Assembly (NCBI GenBank): GCA_028687755.1
Contig: JAQTZL010000009.1
Coordinates: 16,853 to 80,852 of the forward strand
Length of the DNA: 64,000 nt
Source: Candidatus Nanopelagicales bacterium
Lineage (GTDB): Bacteria > Actinomycetota > Actinomycetes > S36-B12
Direction of reading: 5' to 3'
Below the pieces are notes generated by a model. The model saw nothing but the letters and a program-made list of their open reading frames with translations. It did no database searches and was not told the origin of the DNA. The position numbers were made by a program, and so were the translations under genes. Positions within the stretch are counted from its first letter, which is position 1. The number at the start of each line of letters is the position of its first letter. Of this stretch, positions 54,386 through 62,871 are shown piece after piece.

Positions 54386-54994
54386 TTATAGACCTTCCTG
54401 TAATAACTGGGTAAAGCGATCGACAAGGATTTTGTCGAGAAGAAGAGCCGGTGTGAAATGCACTCTGTGTGCACCGTCAGCGAGCACAGCCAGACAGTTG
54501 CGCGATTCTTCACCCGTCAGGTACCCCAGATCAAACAGAAGGTTGATCAAGGAGGTCACTGAGTACTCTGATCGCATGCGACTGTACCAGAGCTGTCTCG
54601 ACAAGTCACCGCGATCCATCGTGAAATGGTAGTTTGTCACGGAACTGAGCGCAATGTATGCTTCAGCGTCACTTGCCTTTACCGTACCTGTCGCTACGGC
54701 TTTCAGCATCGCAGCACGCTGCATATAGAACACGTCAACCCCAAGTTCCGCTTTCTCACTTTCTGCGAGATAGAAGTACCGCATCAGGTCGCTGAATTTT
54801 GCCCGACCTTTCAGATACCGACCGATAGCGCCATAGACGCTGGATTGCTCATAGCACCCAATAGGGTCAGAGGTCACTGCGTCCGGGATATCCCAGAGCT
54901 CCTTTACGCGACCGATCAGATTCAGTGCCCACAGGTGACACATCAGAATACCGATCAGCACGTTGGCGTAGATGGTGTAAAGCAATTTTGTCAT
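54386..54994 (-). CDS. Hypothetical protein, 202 aa, with an N-terminal hydrophobic segment
   Basis: The start is ATG 54994, overlapping the RNAP beta' exon-2 stop (ATGA). Residues about 3-28 ('KLLYTIYANVLIGILMCHLWALNLIG') are strongly hydrophobic, a transmembrane helix or buried helix; the rest is helical and soluble. No recognised family. Confidence 0.65.
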   Translation of the reverse strand: MTKLLYTIYANVLIGILMCHLWALNLIGRVKELWDIPDAVTSDPIGCYEQSSVYGAIGRYLKGRAKFSDLMRYFYLAESEKAELGVDVFYMQRAAMLKAVATGTVKASDAEAYIALSSVTNYHFTMDRGDLSRQLWYSRMRSEYSVTSLINLLFDLGYLTGEESRNCLAVLADGAHRVHFTPALLLDKILVDRFTQLLQEGL

Positions 54995-57863
54995 GAGTAG
55001 TTCTCGTCGTTCATCCAAGCTGCCAAAGTCGAAATGTGTGTCTTTGGGAACTTGATGTTGTTACTGAAGTCGTTGGGGCCAGAGAAACCCAACACGTTGT
55101 GATATGGACGCATGTTTTCTGTTGCCATTGTGACCAGATCTGTCAACGGCAAGTAGAGATTCAGCTCATCCAAGGAAATTGTACGCATTGCTGCGCTTTT
55201 ATCGCTTCTACTAATTGAGGGATCTTATCTTTCAGCTGGACCCGAAAGATAGGATGCTAATAACTTTGCATTTTCAACGGTTGAATAGACTGCTACCCAA
55301 TCGCCGATTTGTCTTATTTGATTTTTCTTCAAACAGACTGTGACCGATTTTTTACTAAGCTTTGTCTGCTTAATAAACTCTACCGCGCTAGGGAACACAT
55401 AGCACTTACGATCAATGAAATTGAATGCAAGCACTTGCTTACGCCCATGGCTTTTGGCACGTTCGATTTCCGCAGCAGTCATTTGCGGAAAATCATTACA
55501 ACTGTAGGCGATTTGATACCGCTTGCGAAAAACACGCGGATACGCCGTTTTAGATATAGAGACATAGATGTGACTCGGACTTGTCTGGAAGTACCGTGCA
55601 GCCTCACCTATTGAACTGAAATGTCGTTCTTCGCCGGAGTAGATATCCATGGACTTTACAGCCGCGGATGTTCTATCGGCATCTGACTTAAAGTTGTTTC
55701 GTCTGTTATGGGTCAGCTCGGCAGGTAGGGAATGACTAGCTTTACGGAAACAGAAGATAACACCCGCAATTTCCGTACCGTCTTTTATCGAATCCCAAAC
55801 ATCTAGCGCTGTGCTCGCATGTGCTTTAGCGGCGTCGTGCGCATTATAGTAGCCAGCTGTTGGCACACCAGCCTTTACCGCGTATACCGAAATACACGAT
55901 CGGTCAGCTCGCATCACCGCGCTGTGAGTGTTGTTCTCTAAGGCTGTCACCCACTCTAAGTTGGTCGCGCGGTTGTTGGTTAAATCAAGATCTCTGTGAT
56001 TAACTTGATGTTGATCCGGTCTCTTTCTTGGTATATGAGTTATAGCTACTAGCCTGTGAACTCCAAAAGTTATCCACAAGTTTTCGCTAGTTTTTATGTT
56101 GACGGTTATGTAGCCGTCGCCGTTAACGCAAGTGTTTCTTTTATTTCCGTCGACACCATAGACATTGCCGTCAGTGTCGACGTAAAAGTCATTGCTAAAT
56201 GGTATCTTTTTTCTTTCCATTGATTTCCTTTTCAATTTGTCGTAGAAGCTGCCGGCTCGTTATTTCCGGCTGTCTTAAATTGTCCAGATTTAAGACTCCG
56301 ATGGTCACCCACCGGTTTAGACTATATCTTCATCCTTACGGATGCTTCCTGTTTCGATTTAAAGGCTGGCGCCTACCACTTGGCTCTACTCTACTCGCTT
56401 CCAGCATAGCTGTGCTTTCGATAGTCGTTGAACGTTACGCGTAGCACGCTTCACAGCGTTCTTTAGCGTCTTCGCTGCTGATTGTCTCTACCAATTACTT
56501 TTCAAACCGTGGCGTATTGTATTTCTACATCCGCTGTGGTGTAACTGTCTAGCGAGAGTTTCCAGCAATTAAGGAAGTTTATAACGATGGCAATAATTCT
56601 ACCATCGTGGTCACTGTTAAATCCAGCGCCAATCCGGTCAGACATGGAGAACGTCGTATCGTCAGGGTCGTTCTTGATCCGAACAATACAGACCCGCTGG
56701 ATACTGCCGCGGTGCAACAGCGGGTTACGGCTGAGCAGAGCGACGATACCGCCAGGGGTACTGGCGATCATCTTCTCGAAGGCCTGCTGGATCCAAGGGT
56801 GATGCAGCCTGACATGGTAAGTCAGGAACCGCACCTGTTCCTTGTAACTCATCTGGCCTTCTTTGTCCAGCAGGTTCAGCAGGAACGGTCGGAACAGCGT
56901 GCAGGCCACACTCCACGGAAGATGCAGATCATCGTGTCTGTGAGCACCCTGGATACTCACGATCACCGCCCGGGCAGTGAAGTGGTTCCGGGAAGACCCG
57001 ATGTTCTGCCTCACCAAGCCGTACTTCTTGAAGATGTAGTCCTTCATGTACTTCTCGTAGAAGGCACCCATCTCGATCAGTGACTTGGCCACCTTGACCT
57101 GCTTGATAGCAGGTGGTCGTGTTCGCAGATCGATACCTGACAGCCGCCGAATCACGTTGATCGGAGAGAGAAGAGCGCGGTCGAAGAACCGTCCTAACTC
57201 GTTGGACTCTGACGCAAACACGATCTTGTTCGGGAAGGGCAAGTAGTTGCTGAAGATCTCCTTTTCATTCTCACGCAGCAGCGCCATGAACGTGAAGTCC
57301 GTCGTCTCCTTGGTATACAGGATCTCTGTCTCCAGGAGTTCGATGATCCGGTAGAAGTTCTGCACAAAGGAGTTGTACCCCTTGGGGATCTTGTGCGACT
57401 CCAGCAGGTGATCCAGCTTCTCGATGGTCATCATGTTACTCATGCTCTTGGCCATGGTCGCACGATAGGTCGGGATCAAGATGTGTTCGATCAACGACAC
57501 TTTAGGACGACCGATGGTGTACCTGAGGACCAGGATCCGCATCATGGCTGGCGAGATGAACAGCTCCACCCCCTGAGGCTTCTGCACCCAGAGCAAGAAG
57601 GAGATCGGGTCATCCAGTCCGTTGACCACCTTGGTGTTACAAAGGTGGCACACGGTCCCTACGTAGTAGGTGCCTGTGGTACATCCGCACTGGCACGAAG
57701 GGATCAGCGACAGGTTGTCCTGTGCGTAGTTCTTCATGGCCATGGCGTCGATCAGCTCTTTGTTTTGGGCTGACAGCGGGTCGATCTGATTGATCAGTAC
57801 TTTATCGGAGGTGATCCGGTTGTAGAGGTCGTCATAGGAGATCAATTGAAGTGCCGATGGCAT
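54991..57863 (-). CDS. Non-virion RNA polymerase beta' subunit, N-terminal half (phiKZ gp55-like), interrupted by a group I intron
   Basis: Spliced gene: exon 1 is 57863-56601 (421 codons) and exon 2 is 55170-54991 (59 codons), together about 480 aa. Exon 1 holds the zinc ribbon (CQCGC..., CHLC at 57-75), 'GLVRQNIGSSRNHFTARAVI' (beta' [22 protein letters not shown]) and 'LLSRNPLLHRGSIQ' (NRAPTLHRLGIQ). It ends in 'FNSDHDG'. Exon 2 starts 'DELNLYLPLTDLV', completing NSDHDGD, the counterpart of the Mg-binding NADFDGD loop, with the last Asp supplied only by exon 2. Unspliced mRNA would therefore give a catalytically dead subunit. The gene follows ChmA as gp55 follows gp54 in phiKZ. Confidence 0.88.
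55171..56600 (-). ncRNA. Group I intron with HNH endonuclease in the RNAP beta' gene
   Basis: 1430 nt. P1: exon end GAUGGU pairs with intron GCCAUC (U-G at the splice site, positions about 56581-56606). P10: exon-2 start GAUGA pairs with the intron bases just 5' of that guide (AUUAUU). P element AATTGCTGGAAA near 56560-56571, R GTTCAACGACTATCG near 56418-56432, and S TATAGTCTAAACC near 56315-56328, with P7 GACTA/TAGTC. The last intron base is G. The endonuclease ORF lies 3' of the catalytic core. Confidence 0.9.
55225..56220 (-). CDS. HNH homing endonuclease encoded in the intron
   Basis: 331 aa from ATG 56220 (AAAAGGAAA upstream). Residues 7-50 are a NUMOD4-like strand-rich segment. 'VHRLVAITHIP' at 54-64 and 'VNHRDLDLTNNRATNLEW' at 73-90 make the HNH nuclease (His75 general base, Asn residues binding metal). 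Three NUMOD1-like DNA-binding repeats follow (about 105-160, 190-245, 265-320; for example 'FSSIGEAARYFQTSPSHIY'). It should cut intronless copies of the beta' gene at the insertion site and so spread the intron between co-infecting phages. Confidence 0.9.
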   Translation of the reverse strand: MERKKIPFSNDFYVDTDGNVYGVDGNKRNTCVNGDGYITVNIKTSENLWITFGVHRLVAITHIPRKRPDQHQVNHRDLDLTNNRATNLEWVTALENNTHSAVMRADRSCISVYAVKAGVPTAGYYNAHDAAKAHASTALDVWDSIKDGTEIAGVIFCFRKASHSLPAELTHNRRNNFKSDADRTSAAVKSMDIYSGEERHFSSIGEAARYFQTSPSHIYVSISKTAYPRVFRKRYQIAYSCNDFPQMTAAEIERAKSHGRKQVLAFNFIDRKCYVFPSAVEFIKQTKLSKKSVTVCLKKNQIRQIGDWVAVYSTVENAKLLASYLSGPAER

Positions 57864-57872
57864 GCTTCGTCC

Positions 57873-57977
57873 TTAAGTTGGTTGAATGAAAACAGTCCAC
57901 ACCGCGTACACAGCGTACGCGGTATACACAAGGGTCATGATCTTAAGCCATGTTCCAAGATAGCTTCTCTTTCTCAC
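57873..57977 (-). CDS. 34-aa single-span membrane microprotein between ChmA and RNAP beta'
   Basis: Starts at GTG 57977 with AGAGGAG upstream and the genome's 'ttcatcaac' leader before that; stop TAA at 57873-57875. The protein begins MRKRSYLGTW, followed by one hydrophobic helix of about 20 residues (LKIMTLVYTAYAVYAVWTVF) and a short tail; positive residues before the helix predict the N-terminus inside. Nothing is recognised. Position between the shell protein gene and an RNAP gene suggests an early membrane function, but that is inference. Confidence 0.65.
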   Translation of the reverse strand: MRKRSYLGTWLKIMTLVYTAYAVYAVWTVFIQPT

Positions 57978-58011
57978 GCTGAGTTCTCCTCTAGGGTTGA
58001 TGAAGGTGGTA

Positions 58012-58026
58012 CAGCTGTTATGTACC
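58012..58026 (-). promoter_or_regulatory. Degenerate CATATATA-type promoter motif
   Basis: The minus strand reads GGTACATAACAGCTG; a partial match ahead of the microprotein and RNAP beta' N-half. Confidence 0.4.
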
Positions 58027-58094
58027 TAACCGGGTTTATTTCCGGTGCACCTTCTCGGAGTCGCCATTAACATTGGTATTTGAAAAAGAAAAGA

Positions 58095-58125
58095 CCTCAG
58101 ACCACCCTTGTGAGGTGGTCTGAGG
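58095..58125 (-). terminator. Terminator after the ChmA candidate
   Basis: CCTCAGACCACC/GGTGGTCTGAGG, a 12-bp perfect stem with a 7-nt loop, then TCTTTTCTTTTT on the minus strand. Confidence 0.9.
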
Positions 58126-58153
58126 GTCAGTTCAAGTCAGCCGATCTGGTTGA

Positions 58154-60004
58154 TTACCAGCTGCGAACGTAGCCTTGTTGGTAGGCGCCGTAGCTGCCGT
58201 AGCCGACGTTGGCGTTGCCAGCGAAGCGGATGTCCTGGCCGAGCATCGCGGAACCGAAGTCCGCAGTGGCACGGCGCACAAACATGTCGTTGCCACCGCT
58301 GGTGGAGTCGAACAGAGGCTGGCAGCCAGATGCGTTCAGAGCACCGATCCAGGCACGGAGGCTGTCGGTGTTAAACGTGAGGCGATCGTACATTTGTTTG
58401 TACACCGCGGTATTGCCGGACATGTCGTCGATCATCTTCCGGCGCACGCAAGCACGCAGTTCGGCCGGCATCGTGGTCGCGTACAGAGTGTTCGTGTACT
58501 CAGTCAGGATGCTGGGGCTTTGGCTGGTGTCTGCCACCCAGTTGGCCACCGCCAGGTAGCTGGACAGGTGACGCAGGTCACGGTAACCGTCCTTGGCGCG
58601 GTAGAAGCCGCCATGGATTTTGTTGGTTGCCACGTGGAACATCGGCACGTTGGGTTGCACATAGCGGCCGTTGGTGACGAAGCTCAGGAACTCAGCCATG
58701 CGAGCGTACGCATTGGGGTCGTTCAAGAAGTGCATGTACTGGAAAATCGACGTTGCCCACGTATTGGGGCTGGCCTTGGGCAGATCGATCGAGATCATCA
58801 TGTCCGGGAAGCACATGGCCGTCAGGAAAGTCACCAGTTCAGCGGGCTGGAAGTTCTTGGACTTGGTGTCGTAGCGACGACCGTAGCCAGATGGATCCAG
58901 CGAGATGTTGCCTTCCAGGTTCAGCGCACCGATGTCGTTGAGGTCGATCTCGTTTTTGCGAGCGGGCGTGGGACGGAACGCCTGAGTCCAAGACATGTCC
59001 TGGTTCAGAGACGCCACGCTGGCCACACCCATCATCATCAGATCAGGTGTCAGAGCGTAGGTGGGGCTCTCGATACCAGTGATGATGAAGTTCGACACGA
59101 ACTTCTGTGTTCCCATCACGCCGTTCATCGGACGAGGCTGGGTGTACTCGAAGTCGATGTAGCCGTAAGTCTGGCTAATGATCGTGTTCTCTCCCATCTG
59201 GTTGACAGAGCGACGGTTGGCCGCTGTGTTGTTCCGGAATGAGAGGGTCACGCACACGTCTTGGCGAATGGGCATGCCCACTGCGTCGAGGTACGAGGCC
59301 TCGTCAGCGTTGAACGCGATCGAGACATAGAACTTGCCACGGGGGTTGTCGGCGATCAGCTGCTGCAGGTTGCAGCCGCGATAGTCGTTCACCCGGAACT
59401 CGGTCTCGGCGCCCAGGGCGTTGAGGGAGTTGGACAGCAGGCCGTAGACCGATTCTTCGGTGTCAGCGTTGAACTCGTTGGGGACGAGCACGCTGTCCAC
59501 CAGCTGAACATCGGCAGGGGGGACGGACGTAGCTGCCGAGACAGCGATACGCACTTTCTGTGCGTAGTTTTCGTCCATTGCCTCGGCCGGTGTCAACACA
59601 AACGTGTAAGGCACGTTGTTGATGTTTTCGGTGTACGACCGCGGATAGGTGCCGGTCTTTTCGATCATCAGTGTGTGTGCCGCACACACGCCGCCCAGGA
59701 TCCGGATCACGATGATCGCGGAGTAGTTCAGGCCAGAGTCGGTAGTCAACAAACGGATGACTTTCCATTGACCACCGTCAGTGGCGGTCTCGGTGATCTT
59801 CTTCATGGTGTCGCCGAACAACTTGAAGATCTTGTCAAAGGTGTCGCCACCGGTGCCGAAGCGGCCGAGCTGATTGGCCAGTCCAAAGGAAACGGGGTTC
59901 AAAGTTGCTGCGGGCTGCTGGCGACGAAAGTTGCCATCGTCTTGGGTTTGGGCGGATTGAGTGGGTGCGGCTGCTGCGGATGTGAAAGCGTTGTGCGTTG
60001 CCAT
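58154..60004 (-). CDS. chmA: Candidate chimallin (ChmA), phage nucleus shell protein
   Basis: 616 aa from ATG 60004 (AGGAG upstream). Length falls between the phiKZ and 201phi2-1 shell proteins (about 600-630 aa). Flexible termini flank a folded body: an N-terminal Ala/Gln/Thr stretch and a Gly/Tyr-rich tail (GYGSYGAYQQG), as expected for a protein whose tails lock a 2-D lattice. It sits directly upstream of the beta' N-half and microprotein, as gp54 sits by gp55. The gene is high-GC with tightly biased codons, a sign of strong expression, and is closed by a strong terminator. ChmA builds the shell that encloses phage DNA. No sequence motif alone proves it; a major capsid protein is the main alternative. 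Confidence 0.7.
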   Translation of the reverse strand: MATHNAFTSAAAAPTQSAQTQDDGNFRRQQPAATLNPVSFGLANQLGRFGTGGDTFDKIFKLFGDTMKKITETATDGGQWKVIRLLTTDSGLNYSAIIVIRILGGVCAAHTLMIEKTGTYPRSYTENINNVPYTFVLTPAEAMDENYAQKVRIAVSAATSVPPADVQLVDSVLVPNEFNADTEESVYGLLSNSLNALGAETEFRVNDYRGCNLQQLIADNPRGKFYVSIAFNADEASYLDAVGMPIRQDVCVTLSFRNNTAANRRSVNQMGENTIISQTYGYIDFEYTQPRPMNGVMGTQKFVSNFIITGIESPTYALTPDLMMMGVASVASLNQDMSWTQAFRPTPARKNEIDLNDIGALNLEGNISLDPSGYGRRYDTKSKNFQPAELVTFLTAMCFPDMMISIDLPKASPNTWATSIFQYMHFLNDPNAYARMAEFLSFVTNGRYVQPNVPMFHVATNKIHGGFYRAKDGYRDLRHLSSYLAVANWVADTSQSPSILTEYTNTLYATTMPAELRACVRRKMIDDMSGNTAVYKQMYDRLTFNTDSLRAWIGALNASGCQPLFDSTSGGNDMFVRRATADFGSAMLGQDIRFAGNANVGYGSYGAYQQGYVRSW

Positions 60005-60124
60005 GTTGGCTCCTATAAAAAACGTTGATGAATGATGAAAATTGACGTTCCCGGTTGAGCAAGATCTCTCTTGCTTCAACTCACTTTATTCTACCAGTGT
60101 AGTAAAATTTTACTTTTTGGTTGC

Positions 60125-60694
60125 TCAGCTCGCCTTTCTTCTTGTGGACATGATAAACACCTGACCCTGAGGTTTCTGTGCCTTAGGGTGGTAACTGGGG
60201 TACACCGGTTGGCGCGCTGTCTCGCTTTCCACCGTCGGATACTGGAACATCTGCTGCTCTTTGACCGCGTTCTTTCCGATCCGATAGTATTGGATCTGGT
60301 TGAGACGAAAGTTCAAGTAGTCCATGATTTCGTTATCAGGGAACTCAGCAAGCTTCTCGGTCACATAGACCAAGTCATCGTTGACGATGATAGTCCTTTG
60401 TCCATGGTGAAAAATATTGATGTATCGGATCAACAACATCGTCTCTGCTGGTGTGATCTGATAGTCACCCGTCCTCACCGTGTACACTTCGTTCTTCCAG
60501 GAACCGTGTTCCCAATTGGCCAGCTGGTTACGAAGACACTGCATCTCCGTGACATAATCAGCCCTGTTGTTCAGGGTGTACGTCTCGTACACCCGCTGAA
60601 GCAGCTCCGGTTTCAAGGCCTCGCCACTCAGGAAGGCTTTGTAAACATACTCCAAAGGGAGGCCCAGGGAGTGCTTCTGTTTATTGATAGACAT
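60125..60694 (-). CDS. Hypothetical protein, 189 aa, upstream of ChmA
   Basis: A helical, charged protein with a basic C-terminal tail ('MSTRRKAS'). Its CATGTATA promoter makes it the first gene of the transcript that probably includes ChmA. No family recognised; an early role is inferred from the promoter. Confidence 0.65.
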   Translation of the reverse strand: MSINKQKHSLGLPLEYVYKAFLSGEALKPELLQRVYETYTLNNRADYVTEMQCLRNQLANWEHGSWKNEVYTVRTGDYQITPAETMLLIRYINIFHHGQRTIIVNDDLVYVTEKLAEFPDNEIMDYLNFRLNQIQYYRIGKNAVKEQQMFQYPTVESETARQPVYPSYHPKAQKPQGQVFIMSTRRKAS

Positions 60695-60724
60695 GTGTGT
60701 CTTTCCTTAAAGTTGGGGTTGCTA

Positions 60725-60739
60725 CAGTTAATATACATG
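60725..60739 (-). promoter_or_regulatory. CATRTATAnnnACTG promoter motif for the 189-aa gene and ChmA
   Basis: The minus strand reads CATGTATATTAACTG, followed by AAGGAAA before the ATG. Confidence 0.65.
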
Positions 60740-60801
60740 GTATCGAAAAAGCTTCCGATGCACCTGGGGTATCGTGTGAAACCTTATTACAGGAAGCGGG
60801 C

Positions 60802-61893
60802 ATGCAGTATTTAGAAATCTTCGATCGCTCGTACCTCCAGAGAAGCCCACGGACAGGAGTGACACAGCAGCGGGACGTGGACTACCTGCGAAGGCACTAC
60901 ATCTTCAACCGGGACGCTATCGACAACTACTACAAAACCAGAAACTTTGCTGTCAAGAACACCAACATCATCAGCCGGATGGTAGAACACTTTCCATTGA
61001 ACCTGGGAAGCGACACCTACCAGTACCTGGAGTCAGTGGACCGACGTCTGGTCTATCTGGCCAAACACTTCAAGTTCACCAGTGACATCGAAAAGGGTGT
61101 CTTTCACCCACCACACTTCTTCGGCAACGGAGGAGGTGAACTGATCTTGGCTGGCTATGAAAGCTTTGACGCAGATGCTTTTGTCAGGAACTGGAAGAAC
61201 GAGTCCTCTGTGCGCGTTTTAACGCACCCTAGGAACGATACCAGGATTCTTTTACCCTTAGGTACCAACGATGGTAACAAAAGCGGTATAGGCTCTGTAT
61301 TGATCAATGTGCCTAAGCTGGCACTGCAATACAGAGAGTTCCTCAAAGAGCAGAACAGAAAAGCGGACACAGACCTGATCTTGGGTAAGAACAACTTTGT
61401 GATCAAGTATGTGCTACCTAACATGATGGATGACGTAATCGATCACACGCTGCTTAACCGTGTCATCGACAGGTTCTACGGCACGGAGTACACAGAGCCT
61501 GACAAGAAGTACGCCTTCAAGATCTTTCAACCGGACACTCAGCTGAACAGGTATGTGGATGAAGTTCTGGAGCAGATCACTCAGAAGCCCATGACGTTCA
61601 TCGAGATGCTTCGACACATCAAACTGGTCTTTAACGAGGATGCCTCAGAGCTGCTGGCATTACCAGACTTCTTTGGAACGCGTCAGTCTAAGCCGGCTAT
61701 CGTGGCTTCACGTCTGAGATACATGACCTTTCTCCTGGACGCTTGTAAAAGCAAGTCTGAGAACAAAGGGTTTATCAACGACTGGAAAAAGTTCAGTGAG
61801 AGACTGCTGAACGACAAAGGGTTGCTGAATCTGTTCGACACACAGACAGAGACTGACCTGCTTGAAAAATTGAACCGCATCAACATGAGCTAA
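60802..61893 (+). CDS. Conserved hypothetical protein, 363 aa
   Basis: The start is ATG 60802 with AGGAAGCGG upstream; the in-frame extension reaching back through the opposite promoter was discarded. Helical protein with many Asp/Arg/Tyr residues ('SYLQRSPRTGVTQQRDVDYLRRHYIFN') and no recognised motif. It is divergent from the ChmA operon and ends in a bidirectional terminator. Possibly a virion or inner-body protein. Confidence 0.65.
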   Translation: MQYLEIFDRSYLQRSPRTGVTQQRDVDYLRRHYIFNRDAIDNYYKTRNFAVKNTNIISRMVEHFPLNLGSDTYQYLESVDRRLVYLAKHFKFTSDIEKGVFHPPHFFGNGGGELILAGYESFDADAFVRNWKNESSVRVLTHPRNDTRILLPLGTNDGNKSGIGSVLINVPKLALQYREFLKEQNRKADTDLILGKNNFVIKYVLPNMMDDVIDHTLLNRVIDRFYGTEYTEPDKKYAFKIFQPDTQLNRYVDEVLEQITQKPMTFIEMLRHIKLVFNEDASELLALPDFFGTRQSKPAIVASRLRYMTFLLDACKSKSENKGFINDWKKFSERLLNDKGLLNLFDTQTETDLLEKLNRINMS

Positions 61894-61923
61894 GACCAGT
61901 CCGGGATAATCCCGGACTGGTCT
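61893..61923. terminator. Bidirectional terminator
   Basis: AGACCAGTCCGGGA/TCCCGGACTGGTCT, a 14-bp perfect stem with a TAA loop, between convergent genes. Confidence 0.9.
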
Positions 61924-61935
61924 TCTGCTATTTGT

Positions 61936-62178
61936 TCAGCTCAGAGTTTCGCTGCCGTCAAAAATACCGTTCCCCGGTATTGGCCAGAGGCGAGCGCGAA
62001 ACGCCCTGTCAAAACGTGTGGCCTCGTCAACAATGTCGGCACGTCGCATAAGAGCGAGCAGAAGGTTGCTTGGATCTACCTTTTTCTTGTTCTGTTCGTC
62101 TTGGTACAGGTAGTCCGGATCAGGCGCTGGTTCTTTCTCGATATAGGACGTTTGGTTGTCGTAGGCGTAGATATGCAC
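61936..62178 (-). CDS. Small acidic protein, 80 aa
   Basis: Asp/Glu/Tyr-rich N-terminus ('DNQTSYIEKEPAPDPDYLYQDEQNKK'), then a helix and 'RLWPIPGNGIFDGS'. Second gene of the leader-D operon, 11 nt downstream of the 195-aa gene. An acidic small protein in an early operon could be a nucleic-acid mimic or host-factor binder; no family recognised. Confidence 0.6.
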   Translation of the reverse strand: MHIYAYDNQTSYIEKEPAPDPDYLYQDEQNKKKVDPSNLLLALMRRADIVDEATRFDRAFRARLWPIPGNGIFDGSETLS

Positions 62179-62189
62179 TGTGTACCTCC

Positions 62190-62777
62190 TTATGTTGTCT
62201 GAGTGGTCTGATTTTTGGAACGCTCGTTCAAAAGCGCACGATACTGATCCATATACTTGTCTGCACCCACAGCCGTCAGTTGCTTGACAAGTTCATTTTC
62301 TCTGGTTCGGCCACGACGCCAGACACTGATGTCATCCGCCATTTCGTAGTAGTAATCAAAGTCACGCACAGCTTCTTTCAGATCATCAGGGAGCCGCGGA
62401 TACTCCGACTCCAGCTCTGCAACTTTGGCGTTAAAGGCGGCACGCTGTTCTTCTTGTTTGATATCGCGCAATGTCTGCTGCAACAGTCGCTCGACAGCGT
62501 TCTTACCACGGTAAGACAGAAATGGAAACATGTTCAGCTTGCCAGCTTTGATGGCTTCTACAAGCTCGTGCTTGTCGGTGGGATCTTGGACGATTTTAGG
62601 TGTCTGTACCACCATGATCTTTCCGTAGTGCTGGTGGTACTCATAGGCTGTCATAAAGACCGTGCCATCTTTGAATTCCCAGCGGTGATCGTTGGTGGCA
62701 AGAAACTCGCCATTGCTGGCGTAGAGAGGAAAACTAACCAGAAGAAAGGTTGGCTTTTCTGAGGGAGCTGGAATCAT
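62190..62777 (-). CDS. Accessory operon protein, 195 aa
   Basis: First gene behind leader copy D, with AAGGAGTAACC before ATG. Residues 10-60 are beta-rich ('LLVSFPLYASNGEFLATNDHRWEF'); 95-150 is a charged helix suited to a coiled coil ('RDIKQEEQRAAFNAKVAELE'). No family recognised; early accessory role inferred from the leader. Confidence 0.6.
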   Translation of the reverse strand: MIPAPSEKPTFLLVSFPLYASNGEFLATNDHRWEFKDGTVFMTAYEYHQHYGKIMVVQTPKIVQDPTDKHELVEAIKAGKLNMFPFLSYRGKNAVERLLQQTLRDIKQEEQRAAFNAKVAELESEYPRLPDDLKEAVRDFDYYYEMADDISVWRRGRTRENELVKQLTAVGADKYMDQYRALLNERSKNQTTQTT

Positions 62778-62836
62778 GGTTACTCCTTAAATACCCGACC
62801 GCTAGTTCTGATGTGAACGAGTTCAGTGGGTGTGGG
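62778..62836 (-). promoter_or_regulatory. Conserved accessory 5' leader, copy D
   Basis: Shares ACTGAACTCG, a TAGC and TTAAGGAGT blocks with copies A-C. The stem is weaker (ACCC/GGGT), so this is the most diverged copy. Confidence 0.5.
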
Positions 62837-62851
62837 CAGTAGCTATATATG
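62837..62851 (-). promoter_or_regulatory. CATATATAnnnACTG promoter motif
   Basis: The minus strand reads CATATATAGCTACTG, directly upstream of leader copy D. Confidence 0.7.
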
Positions 62852-62871
62852 CGACCATAACTTTGTCAGAA

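Noticed and set aside
54991..55188. A separate 65-aa protein downstream of the HNH gene
   Set aside because: Its residues from DELNLYLP onward complete the beta' catalytic motif; the five codons before that belong to the intron.
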